Positions 1 through 6,925 of a DNA stretch of 24,519 nt are shown in pieces (position 1 is the stretch's first letter; each line of letters opens with the position of its first letter). The position numbers and the translations under genes are program-made. Under the pieces are notes generated by a model, which was not told the origin of the DNA, did no database searches, and saw only the letters and a program-made list of their open reading frames with translations. Source of the DNA: Chloroflexi bacterium UBA4733 (lineage in GTDB: Bacteria > Chloroflexota > UBA4733); assembly GCA_002404055.1 (NCBI GenBank), contig DHIZ01000204.1, positions 1 through 24,519 on the forward strand, in the 5' to 3' direction.

Positions 1-20
1 CAGAGAGAGTCCTCTGGGTG

Positions 21-88
21 CTTGTGCCTGCCCTGGCTCGGGTGGCACTGACGTCCGAAGGCGAACAGGGCAGGCACAAGGCCTGCCC
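21..88. repeat. Overlapping GC-rich hairpins after the 121-594 gene
   Basis: A perfect 15-bp inverted repeat pairs 21-35 (CTTGTGCCTGCCCTG) with 66-80. The right arm can instead form a perfect 8-bp stem, 68-75 (GGGCAGGC) with 81-88, around a 5-base loop. The two folds exclude each other. The element lies just beyond the stop of the minus-strand operon, so it may act as a transcript end, but there is no T-run on the minus strand, so a classical intrinsic terminator is not shown. It also resembles the dispersed GC-rich hairpins seen between genes in this window. Confidence 0.6.
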
Positions 89-120
89 CTACGCAAAACC
101 TGCGGCGCACTCAACTTGGG

Positions 121-594
121 TCACCCCCGCGTCCTCCCGCGTATCCCCAGCGCGCCGCCCAGCGTCATTACTCCGGCAGCCAGCAGGCCAACCGCATGCA
201 ACCAGACCGGCGCTAACTGCGGGCCGGGATCTGCCGGCGTTGTGATGCTGACGACATACAGCAGCAGCGTCACGACGCCGAGGATTGTGGCCAACACGTA
301 GCCCGCTCGCCGGCCCAGCAGCACCAACCAGAAGGCGACGGCTGCTACCGACACACGCAGGAAGGTGGTGACCTGGAGCTGGTGCAGGCTGGTCTGGTAC
401 AGCGTGTTGGACGTGTCGCCCAGCGTGGCCAGGACGTCCTGGCTGATGGCCACGGCCTGGCCGACACTTACCAGCAAGGCGGCCACGACGACGGCACGCA
501 GCGCCAGTTGCGGCCGTGTGGTTGACCGGGTCGGTCGGCGCGGCGAGGCTGCCGCGTTGGGCTTCCCGTCCCGGCGCACGGCGCGGGACCTCAC
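121..594 (-). CDS. Small four-helix integral membrane protein
   Basis: A 157-residue protein with a basic N-terminal tail (about residues 1-28) and four hydrophobic stretches at roughly 30-50, 77-93, 97-115 and 127-149. I recognise no family and assign no function. Its GTG start overlaps the stop of the upstream redoxin gene by four bases (GTGA on the minus strand), which points to translational coupling and fixes the start. Its position as last gene after a thioredoxin-fold protein suggests an envelope role, possibly in membrane thiol chemistry, but it shows no conserved Cys pair, so a DsbD/VKOR-type electron carrier is unlikely. Confidence 0.75.
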   Translation of the reverse strand: MRSRAVRRDGKPNAAASPRRPTRSTTRPQLALRAVVVAALLVSVGQAVAISQDVLATLGDTSNTLYQTSLHQLQVTTFLRVSVAAVAFWLVLLGRRAGYVLATILGVVTLLLYVVSITTPADPGPQLAPVWLHAVGLLAAGVMTLGGALGIRGRTRG

Positions 595-1103
595 GTGTCG
601 CTGTCGAGCAGCCCCGCGGCAGCCAGCCGGTGATTCGATTCACATGCCGGGCGAAAGACCGGGCCGCTGTCGTCAGTCGTGAAAAGCGCGTCGGCCTGGG
701 TGCCCAGGTGCTCGGCGATCAGCGTATTTAATCGCTCCAATTCAAGGCGGCTGAACGCCTCCGTGTGCGCCAGCAGGCTGCCATCACCGGCAAAAAGGTA
801 GAAAGCCGGCACGCCAACCGGGTCATAGCCGGTGGAAACGCTCAAGTCCTGATCCAGCAGGAAGGGAAAGGTGCAGCCGTAGCGTTCGGCAAACTGGCGC
901 GTCTTCGTGGCATCGCTCTGGGAGATGCCCCAGACCGTGAGGTCCCGTCCGTAACGGGCAGCCAGACGCTGCACGAAGGGAAAGGCCGTCTTGCAGGACC
1001 CACAACTCGTCTTCAGGAAGATGAGTAGGGTCAGACGCCCGGCGCCATCGGACGGGAAGGTTTGTTCCTGACCGTCGAGGTCGGTCAGGGTAAACGCTGC
1101 CAT
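591..1103 (-). CDS. Thioredoxin-fold (TlpA/AhpC-TSA-like) redoxin
   Basis: A 170-residue thioredoxin-fold protein. It has the redox motif CGSC at residues 34-37 after a strand (LTLLIFLKTS), and the cis-proline region VGVPAFYLF near residues 97-105, as in TlpA/ResA-type proteins. Such proteins reduce or exchange disulfides in partners, or act as peroxiredoxin-like reductases. No signal peptide or lipobox is visible, so it is probably cytosolic unless the start is wrong. A short tail after the fold contains one further Cys (PACESNH). The ATG shares one base with the stop of the cyclophilin gene (TGATG), so the two are coupled. Pairing with a prolyl isomerase suggests a protein-folding or thiol-homeostasis unit. 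Confidence 0.85.
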   Translation of the reverse strand: MAAFTLTDLDGQEQTFPSDGAGRLTLLIFLKTSCGSCKTAFPFVQRLAARYGRDLTVWGISQSDATKTRQFAERYGCTFPFLLDQDLSVSTGYDPVGVPAFYLFAGDGSLLAHTEAFSRLELERLNTLIAEHLGTQADALFTTDDSGPVFRPACESNHRLAAAGLLDSDT

Positions 1104-1615
1104 CAGCTTTCCTCGATGGTGATCGATTCAATCTTGTCGCCCGGTTTGGCGGCGCGCATCGGGTCGCGCACGCTGAGCTGCTTGACCACGTCGAAGCCGC
1201 GCGTCACCTTTCCGAATACGCCATGCTTGCCGTTGAGGTGGGGCGTGGCCATATAGGTGATGAAGATCTGACTGCCGTTGGTGTTCGGGCCGGCGTTGGC
1301 CATGGAGAGGATGCCGGGACCATCGTGCGGCAGGGCCAGTGCGCCCGGTTCGTCGTTGAAGCGATAACCCGGTCCACCACTGCCGGTGCCGGTCGGATCG
1401 CCGGTTTGCGCCATGAAGTCGCGGATGACGCGATGAAAGGTGACGCCGTCGTAGAAGCCGTCCCGTGCCAGGAAGACGAAGTTGTTGACGGTGACCGGCG
1501 CTTTGGCGGCGAACAACTCGGCGACGAAGTCGCCTTTCTCCGTCTGGAAGGTTGCCGTATAGGTCTTGGCAGGATCGATCGTCATTGGCGGCGCTGCCGC
1601 GTACTTTTCGGCCAT
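1103..1615 (-). CDS. Peptidyl-prolyl cis-trans isomerase, cyclophilin type
   Basis: A cyclophilin of about 170 residues, which catalyses cis-trans isomerisation of Xaa-Pro bonds. Visible family motifs are FHRVIRDFMAQTGDPTGTG (the catalytic Arg, then Phe, Met and Gln), NTNGSQIFI, and NGKHGVFGKV. The position matching Trp121 of human cyclophilin A, the cyclosporin contact, is His here (TPHLNGKHG). No signal peptide is seen, so it is probably cytosolic. I chose the ATG at 1615 because AAGGG lies 7 bases upstream and the family sequence begins there; the longer reading from 1663 adds 16 unconvincing residues. It is first in an operon with the redoxin and the membrane protein. Confidence 0.93.
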   Translation of the reverse strand: MAEKYAAAPPMTIDPAKTYTATFQTEKGDFVAELFAAKAPVTVNNFVFLARDGFYDGVTFHRVIRDFMAQTGDPTGTGSGGPGYRFNDEPGALALPHDGPGILSMANAGPNTNGSQIFITYMATPHLNGKHGVFGKVTRGFDVVKQLSVRDPMRAAKPGDKIESITIEES

Positions 1616-1744
1616 AGGGGATCCCTTTCTGTCGTCGTGTAAAGTGTAAGCGTACCGCACCATGCGGCGTGCGCCGCGAAACGCTGCGGTACCCTATACT
1701 GGATTCAGGCGAGCATTGAGCTAATTCCGGAAAGGCGGGGCGGC
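1616..1744. promoter_or_regulatory. Divergent control region with nested inverted repeats
   Basis: This 129-base gap separates the minus-strand isomerase operon from the plus-strand UPF0182 gene. It holds a perfect 8-bp inverted repeat, GTACCGCA at 1652-1659 and TGCGGTAC at 1685-1692. A tighter one sits inside it, GCGGCG at 1664-1669 and CGCCGC at 1672-1677. A plausible -10 box, TATACT, lies at 1695-1700 for the rightward gene, with no good -35 match. The outer repeat abuts this box, so it could be an operator acting on both directions. Confidence 0.4.
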
Positions 1745-4543
1745 ATGCGCTGGATTCTGGCCCTGATCCTAGCGGGGGCACTGCTACTCTTTTTGTCGGC
1801 GGACGCCGGACTCTACGTCGACTATCTCTGGTTCCACTCCGAGGGTGTGCAGCAGGTCTTCTTTACCACGCTGGGCTATAAGGCGCGGGCCTTTGCCCTC
1901 TTTGGCGCCGTGGCGCTGCTCTTCTTTCTGGGGAACGTCTTGCTGGCGCGCCGCTTCAGTCGGCAGGGCCTATCCACTCGCCGCTCGCTCATTGCCGACA
2001 TCCCTGGTGGCGGGTCCTTGCTGGTGGCGGCGCTGACCGCCATCGCCCTGTTTGTGGGCCTGCTCTTTGGCTCCGGCGCCAGCGGCGCCTGGCAGACGAT
2101 CGCCCTGGCCCAGCACTCGGTACCCTTCGGTGTTACCGACCCGGTGCTGCACCGCAGCGTCAGTTGGTACGTCTTCCAGTACCCGTTCTTGCAGTTCCTC
2201 TTCGGCTGGTCGGTGGGGTTGCTCGTGGTGACGGCGCTCGGCGTGGCCGCGGTCTACGCCCTGGCCGCACCCGGCTTTATTCACCTGGAGCGCCAGACGC
2301 CGGAGCTTGGTCCGGTACACGTCACTTTTTCGCCGCCGCCGGTCGTCATGACGCACGGCGCGATTCTCCTCGCCATCTTCTTCGCCCTGCGCGGCGCCGC
2401 CTACCACTGGCTCTCGCAAGCTGCCCTGCTCTTCGACCAGCACACCACGGCCTTCGGCGCCAACTACACCGATGTCAACGTGCGCATGCCGGTGTATTCC
2501 ATCCTGGCCGGCCTGATGGGGCTCTGTGTGGTCTTCTGCGTCTTTGCCGCCCTGCGGCGCGGTATCGGCTGGCTGGTTGCCGCCCCTGTGGTCTGGATCA
2601 CGGCTGTCGTGCTCGGACTGGGCATCGTGCCGGCGATCATTCAGGGCGTCTTCGTTGCGCCGAGCGAACTGCAACGGGAGTCTCCCTACATCGCCAACAA
2701 TATCGCTGCCACCCGCGCCGCCTTCAACCTCAACGCCATCACCACCAGCCAGCCCACCATCACCGCGCTGACGCAGCAGGACGTGCAGTCCAACCCGCAG
2801 ACGGTGCAGAACATCCGGCTCTGGGACTGGCGACCGCTGCTGGAGACCTACCAGCAGTTGCAGGGCCTCCGGCCTTACTACGTCTTCCCCGACGTTGACG
2901 TGGACCGGTATGGCGGCCAGCAGATGATGCTGTCCACGCGCGAGCTCGACATCAGCAAGCTGCAACAGGCCGCGCAGAACTGGCAGAACGAGCACCTGGT
3001 CTACACCCACGGCTTCGGAGTGGTGGCCAGCAGCGCTAACGGTATTTCGGCGCAGGGGACTCCCAATCTGCTCCTGCACGATATTCCGCCGGTGACCACC
3101 AACTCGCTGCTCCAGGTGACCCAGCCGGATGTCTACTTCACTTCCGGTAACACTACCACCGACTGGGCCCTGGTCCGCACGTCGGCTAAGGAGTTTGACT
3201 ACCCGACCGGCACTGCCAACGCCAGCACCACCTACAGCGGCACGGCCGGTATCCCCATCGGCAGCTTCACGCGCCGCCTGCTCTTCGCCTGGACGCTCGG
3301 CGATCCGAACCTGCTCTACACCAGTTATATCCAATCGGGCAGCAAACTTTTGATTAACCGCCAGATCAGCCAGATGGTCCAGAAGATCACGCCCTTCCTG
3401 ACCTTCGACCACGATCCCTACATGGTCATCATCGACGGCAAGCTCTACTGGTTCATGGACGCCTATACCAGCAGCAGTGAGTACCCCTATTCCGCGCCAC
3501 TTGCCGACGGCACGAACTACATGCGCAACAGCGTCAAGGTCGTGATCGACGCCTATGACGGCACGATCACCTACTATCGCACCGACGATCCGGCGCATCC
3601 CGAGCCGATCATCCAGGCGTATAGCGAGATTTTCCCCGGTCTGTTCCAGCCGCTGTCGAAGATGCCCGATACCTTCCGTGCCCACCTGCGCTACCCGGAA
3701 GACTACTTGCAGGCCCAGGCTCAGGAGCTGACCCTCTACCACATCACCGACCCCAGCGTCTTCTACAACCGGGAGGACGTCTGGTCCATCCCGACCGAGC
3801 AGGTTGGCCAGTCCAAATCCGCCCTCGCCCCCTACTACGTAGAGATTCGCCTTCCGGGCGAGACGCAAGCCGAATTCGCCCTGATCCAGCCCTTCGTGCC
3901 ACGCGGCAAAGACAACATGATCGGCTGGCTGGCGGCGCGTTCCGACCCGGCGCACTACGGCCAGGCCCTCCTCTACGAGTTCTCCAAAGACTCCTTGATT
4001 TACGGGCCACAGCAGATTGAGTCGCGCATCGACCAGGAGCCGACGATCTCCAGCAGCCTGACGCTCTGGAACCAGCAAGGGTCGCGCGTGATCCGCGGCA
4101 ACCTGCTGGTGATCCCGCTGGGCAACGCCTTCCTCTACGTGGAACCGCTCTTCCTGCAGGCAAACCAGGGGCAAATACCGGAGTTGAAGCGCGTTATCCT
4201 GGCCGACGGCAACAACGTGACCATGCAGACCACGTTCGCGGAAGCCTTGCAGGCCCTCTTCACCGGCGCCCCACCGGCCGGCGCGAGCGGCGCCACCTCG
4301 ACCCCAACCACCGCTGCCAACGCCTCCACCACTACTACGGGCACATCAGCGGCCACTATTGCCTCAACCACAGCCTTGTTGACCGGAGCGGCCGCCACGC
4401 CCGGTACATCGGCTGCTGTGGCGCAAGACGCCCTGAAGCACTACCAGCAGGCCCAGGCCGACCTGAAGACCGGCGACTGGGCGGGCTATGGAACGGAACT
4501 TGCCGCTATGCAGCGGGACCTGGAACAGTTAGCATCCAGGTGA
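1745..4543 (+). CDS. UPF0182 family integral membrane protein
   Basis: A 932-residue protein of the UPF0182 (COG1615) family, found mainly in Actinomycetota, Chloroflexota and cyanobacteria; its function is not established. About seven hydrophobic helices lie in the first 300 residues. A long extracytoplasmic-looking region follows (residues about 310-840) with family sequences such as NIRLWDWRPLLETYQQLQ, YYVFPDVDVDRY and HGFGVV. The C-terminus has an unusual Ala/Thr-rich stretch (about 842-890), then a charged helix (about 891-932), a layout also seen in other members. GGCGGGG precedes the ATG at 1745. rsfS follows 49 bases downstream, possibly on the same transcript. Confidence 0.93.
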   Translation: MRWILALILAGALLLFLSADAGLYVDYLWFHSEGVQQVFFTTLGYKARAFALFGAVALLFFLGNVLLARRFSRQGLSTRRSLIADIPGGGSLLVAALTAIALFVGLLFGSGASGAWQTIALAQHSVPFGVTDPVLHRSVSWYVFQYPFLQFLFGWSVGLLVVTALGVAAVYALAAPGFIHLERQTPELGPVHVTFSPPPVVMTHGAILLAIFFALRGAAYHWLSQAALLFDQHTTAFGANYTDVNVRMPVYSILAGLMGLCVVFCVFAALRRGIGWLVAAPVVWITAVVLGLGIVPAIIQGVFVAPSELQRESPYIANNIAATRAAFNLNAITTSQPTITALTQQDVQSNPQTVQNIRLWDWRPLLETYQQLQGLRPYYVFPDVDVDRYGGQQMMLSTRELDISKLQQAAQNWQNEHLVYTHGFGVVASSANGISAQGTPNLLLHDIPPVTTNSLLQVTQPDVYFTSGNTTTDWALVRTSAKEFDYPTGTANASTTYSGTAGIPIGSFTRRLLFAWTLGDPNLLYTSYIQSGSKLLINRQISQMVQKITPFLTFDHDPYMVIIDGKLYWFMDAYTSSSEYPYSAPLADGTNYMRNSVKVVIDAYDGTITYYRTDDPAHPEPIIQAYSEIFPGLFQPLSKMPDTFRAHLRYPEDYLQAQAQELTLYHITDPSVFYNREDVWSIPTEQVGQSKSALAPYYVEIRLPGETQAEFALIQPFVPRGKDNMIGWLAARSDPAHYGQALLYEFSKDSLIYGPQQIESRIDQEPTISSSLTLWNQQGSRVIRGNLLVIPLGNAFLYVEPLFLQANQGQIPELKRVILADGNNVTMQTTFAEALQALFTGAPPAGASGATSTPTTAANASTTTTGTSAATIASTTALLTGAAATPGTSAAVAQDALKHYQQAQADLKTGDWAGYGTELAAMQRDLEQLASR

Positions 4544-4552
4544 GAGAAAGTA

Positions 4553-4581
4553 ACGCCGCACACCGGCGTACGGTGCGGCGT
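4553..4581 (+). promoter_or_regulatory. Hairpin just upstream of the rsfS ribosome binding site
   Basis: A perfect 9-bp inverted repeat (ACGCCGCAC at 4553-4561, GTGCGGCGT at 4573-4581) with an 11-base loop. It lies between the UPF0182 stop and the GGAGGG of rsfS (4585-4590). An alternative inner pairing, CACCG (4561-4565) with CGGTG (4571-4575), overlaps it. There is no T-run, so an intrinsic terminator is unlikely. It could instead modulate rsfS translation or stabilise a processed transcript. Confidence 0.5.
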
Positions 4582-4592
4582 CCCGGAGGGAC

Positions 4593-4952
4593 ATGGTAGA
4601 CAGCACGAGCGTTTCCCGCGAGATGGCGCGCCAGATCGTCGACAGCCTCGTCGACGGCAAGGCCGAAGACACGGTCCTTCTGGACATCACGGAGCAATCC
4701 GTCCTGGCGGAGTTTTTCATCATTACCACCGGCGGCTCCGACCGCCAGGTGCGCGCCCTGGCCGAACGTGTGACGGAGAAGCTGGGCGAGGCCGGCATGC
4801 AGCCGGTGCGCGTGGAAGGCTTGTCCGATGCGCGCTGGGTGGTGCTGGACTTCAACGGCGTGATGCTACACATCTTCACCCCGTTCGAGCGCCGCTTCTA
4901 CAACCTGGAGGAACTCTGGTCAGAAGCAACCACGGTGGCGCGGGTGTTGTGA
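4593..4952 (+). CDS. rsfS: Ribosomal silencing factor RsfS
   Basis: A 119-residue protein of the RsfS/Iojap family. Family members bind ribosomal protein L14 on the large subunit and block subunit joining when nutrients are limiting. The whole domain is visible: an N-terminal helix (VDSLVDGKAEDTVLLDI), the strand-turn FFIITTGGSDRQVRALAE, and the C-terminal core DARWVVLDFNGVMLHIFTP followed by RRFYNLEELW. Length is normal for the family. The ATG at 4593 follows GGAGGG with unusually tight spacing (two bases), and a stem-loop sits directly in front, so initiation may be weak or regulated. The gene converges on the antitoxin gene with a 13-base gap and no obvious terminator. Confidence 0.95.
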   Translation: MVDSTSVSREMARQIVDSLVDGKAEDTVLLDITEQSVLAEFFIITTGGSDRQVRALAERVTEKLGEAGMQPVRVEGLSDARWVVLDFNGVMLHIFTPFERRFYNLEELWSEATTVARVL

Positions 4953-4965
4953 CGGTCGCCGGTGG

Positions 4966-5361
4966 CTACCCCAGATGTCGAAGTGGGCGATCGTCACGAC
5001 GCTCCTCGAGGAGGATGTCGGTCAACGATTGACCGGGTGGCATCGTGGCGCCAGTCAAAACTGGGATGAATGGGGGTCGCGTCGGCAGGACAACTCGGCC
5101 CTGTCTGGCAAGCTCAAGCAGTCGATCCGTCACCGGCGGCGCGCTTGCTCCGACCTCCGGAAGAACCAACGGCCTATCTGGAGGGATGACCTTGCCTTCG
5201 CGGACGAGTGCGTTCAGGCGGTCATCTCCCAAGTCAATGGCCGGATGCGGCCTCAACTCGGCCACGGGCTTGTCGTCATCTGCGATGACAATTGTCTCAC
5301 CACGCGCTGCCCGGTCAACGTAGGCTCTGGGTTTAGCCTCAAACTCCCGAATGCTTATCAT
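4966..5361 (-). CDS. Phd/YefM-like antitoxin, apparently orphan
   Basis: A 131-residue protein whose first 45 residues match the Phd/YefM antitoxin fold: MISIREFEAKPRAYVDRAA, then GETIVIADDDKPVAELRP. Such proteins bind their own promoter and, through a C-terminal tail, a toxin, commonly a PIN-domain RNase. The tail seems to hold two copies of a short motif: LNALVREGKVIPPDRPL and LLELARQGRVVLPTRPP. The usual toxin gene is missing, since the next gene downstream is rsfS on the other strand. ATG at 5361 was chosen because the family sequence begins there. It lacks a Shine-Dalgarno sequence, but a -10-like TATACT ends six bases before it, which fits a leaderless message. Confidence 0.75.
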   Translation of the reverse strand: MISIREFEAKPRAYVDRAARGETIVIADDDKPVAELRPHPAIDLGDDRLNALVREGKVIPPDRPLVLPEVGASAPPVTDRLLELARQGRVVLPTRPPFIPVLTGATMPPGQSLTDILLEERRDDRPLRHLG

Positions 5362-5367
5362 GTCGCC

Positions 5368-5373
5368 AGTATA
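5368..5373 (-). promoter_or_regulatory. -10-like box suggesting a leaderless antitoxin message
   Basis: On the minus strand TATACT occupies 5373-5368 and is followed by GGCGAC and then the ATG at 5361. With usual -10 to start-site spacing, transcription would begin at or next to the A of the ATG. No convincing -35 was found. A purine-rich GAGGAG lies too far upstream to serve as the ribosome binding site. The same TATACTGG string occurs at 1695-1702 on the plus strand. Confidence 0.4.
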
Positions 5374-5485
5374 CCGTCTCCTCACGCCGGGCGATGGGAG
5401 TGCCCTTGTCAGGGGGTGACGAAACGTCGTGCATGACAAGCGAGCGCGCGATGCGCCGCGAGTAATGGGGCCGTGATTGCGATCG

Positions 5486-5591
5486 GCGGCCAAGTAACGG
5501 GGGGCGACTGCGGTCGCTTGGATTTGCCGTCGACGGTTCAGAACGCGACCGCAGTCGCCCCGTTAACTTGGCCGCAGACCGCAGTCGCGGC
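5486..5591. repeat. Long imperfect hairpin element (MITE/REP-like)
   Basis: The left arm at 5486-5517 and right arm at 5545-5575 are complementary over about 31 bases with only small indels in the middle. Both carry the GGCGACTGCGGTCGC core in opposite orientation. The 27-base loop itself contains the palindrome CCGTCGACGG. A further partial copy of the core (GACCGCAGTCGC, 5577-5588) follows directly. No coding potential is convincing here. The surrounding stretch 5362-5666 holds no gene I can support. It shares GCTGCGGCGCACTCA with the region just before the stop of the gene at 121 (about 103-116). Confidence 0.7.
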
Positions 5592-5666
5592 CCTGTACTC
5601 TTGGGTACTCACGTCGTTCGCTCGCTGTGCAAGACGCTGCGGCGCACTCACTTGTCAGGCTCATTG

Positions 5667-6923
5667 TCACGTAGCGGTCACGGTTTCTAAGAGTTCTGCC
5701 GCCCTCTGCGCCCCGCCCAATGCCAGCAGTTCCCGTCCAACGACCCGAGCGCGCTCGCGATACCCCGATCGCTCGATAAGGGCAAGCGCGGCTGCGCGGA
5801 GGCGGTCGACCGTGCAGCGCTCCGCCGATGGCAAACGCAGGGCGGCGCCGGACCAGACCAGGCGTTGCGCCGCCTCAACCTTGTCCAGCCCGGCCGGCAG
5901 GATGAGGGAAGGGACGCCGGCCTCCAGCGCGGCCAGCAGTGATCCAGCGCCGCCGTTCGTGACGAGCAGCGATGCGCCGCTAAGCGCGACCCGGTAGTTG
6001 ACGTAACGCAGAAGGGATGCGTTGGCGGGCAGGGGGCCAGGTTGTTCGTCTGGATCGCGATCGCCCAAGGCGATCACCAGATCAACCGGCAGGTCTGCCA
6101 GTGCTCGCATTGCCAGGCGCGTCAAGCGCCGATCCGTGTGGGTGGTGCCTTCGGTGAGAAAGATGCGTGGGCGAGTTGCCGGCTGTGCGACGACCGGCGG
6201 CGTTGGCCCCAGCAACAAGGGGCCGACGCCGTGGGCATGTGGTGGCCAGGAGCGCCGCGGGTACTCCAGCGGCGGACCGCCCGGATACAAGTAGAGCAGC
6301 GGAGAACTGCCGGCGGTGCGGATGGTCGACGCAGGAGCGGCGACTTTCCAGGCTGCCGCAGCGTCGCGCCAGTGGCGGCTGCAGCGGGCCAGCCGAAGGT
6401 CGGTGGCTCGGTTGAGCGCGGCTGCTATCAACTGCCCGTGTGGGCTAGGCAATCGGCGCACGCCGAGAAAGGGCGGCGGCACGTCGGTTGCCGGGATGGT
6501 GCAGAAGACGAACGGCGATACCGTCGCCCAGGGTAGGCGCAGCAGCCCGCTGGCGAGCGGCACACCCAGGGCGATGCCATCGTTGACCAGCGCGTCGGGC
6601 CGCCATGCGGCACTGGCGGTAACCACGTCGTGCCCCTGCGCCCGTGCATCGCGAAGGGCAATGGCGGCGAAGAGGCGCGCCATCGTCTCGGCGTTGGGTA
6701 GCCGGCGCAACTTAGGGAAGGTCGCGTCCAGCCGATTGTAGTCGCGGTCCGGCGCGCGCGTTGGTGGGAGATACGTCACACCGGCGGATTCGACGGCCGC
6801 TCGATATGGCGTGGACGTCTGCAGGGCGACATCGTGCCCGCGTGCCAGCAAGCCCTGAGCGACTGCCAGCAGTGGGTGAACGTGCCCCGACCAGCCCAGG
6901 CAGTGCAGCAGGAAGCGGGCGAT
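5667..6923 (-). CDS. UGT/MGT-like glycosyltransferase (GT1 family, GT-B fold)
   Basis: A glycosyltransferase resembling macrolide and UDP-glucuronosyl/glucosyl transferases, which move a sugar from a nucleotide donor to a small lipophilic acceptor. The C-terminal donor-binding half is clear: SLLRYVNYRVALSGASLLVT, then NGGAGSLLAALEAGVPSLIL and DKVEAAQRLVWSGAALRL. The N-terminal acceptor half requires residues that lie before the first standard start codon (TTG at 6851). Reading upstream in frame gives HCLGWSGHVHPLLAVAQGLL, the conserved N-terminal loop of this fold. That reading reaches argS with no ATG, GTG or TTG. I therefore extend to an ATC at 6923, placed 10 bases after GGAGG inside the argS tail; a CTG at 6911 is another option. 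The acceptor is unknown. Confidence 0.8.
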   Translation of the reverse strand: MARFLLHCLGWSGHVHPLLAVAQGLLARGHDVALQTSTPYRAAVESAGVTYLPPTRAPDRDYNRLDATFPKLRRLPNAETMARLFAAIALRDARAQGHDVVTASAAWRPDALVNDGIALGVPLASGLLRLPWATVSPFVFCTIPATDVPPPFLGVRRLPSPHGQLIAAALNRATDLRLARCSRHWRDAAAAWKVAAPASTIRTAGSSPLLYLYPGGPPLEYPRRSWPPHAHGVGPLLLGPTPPVVAQPATRPRIFLTEGTTHTDRRLTRLAMRALADLPVDLVIALGDRDPDEQPGPLPANASLLRYVNYRVALSGASLLVTNGGAGSLLAALEAGVPSLILPAGLDKVEAAQRLVWSGAALRLPSAERCTVDRLRAAALALIERSGYRERARVVGRELLALGGAQRAAELLETVTAT

Positions 6924-6925
6924 GG

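Noticed and set aside
89..643. 184-codon minus-strand ORF overlapping the membrane protein gene
   Set aside because: Arg/Pro/Gly-rich out-of-frame reading; the 121-594 frame has clear transmembrane helices and a coupled start.
1970..4174. 734-codon minus-strand ORF opposite the UPF0182 gene
   Set aside because: It is an antisense shadow caused by high GC; the plus strand matches a known family over its full length.
5488..5590. Possible CRISPR repeats or tRNA from the repeated GACCGCAGTCGC core
   Set aside because: Copies are in inverted order, are not evenly spaced and have no spacers; no tRNA cloverleaf or T-arm signature is present.
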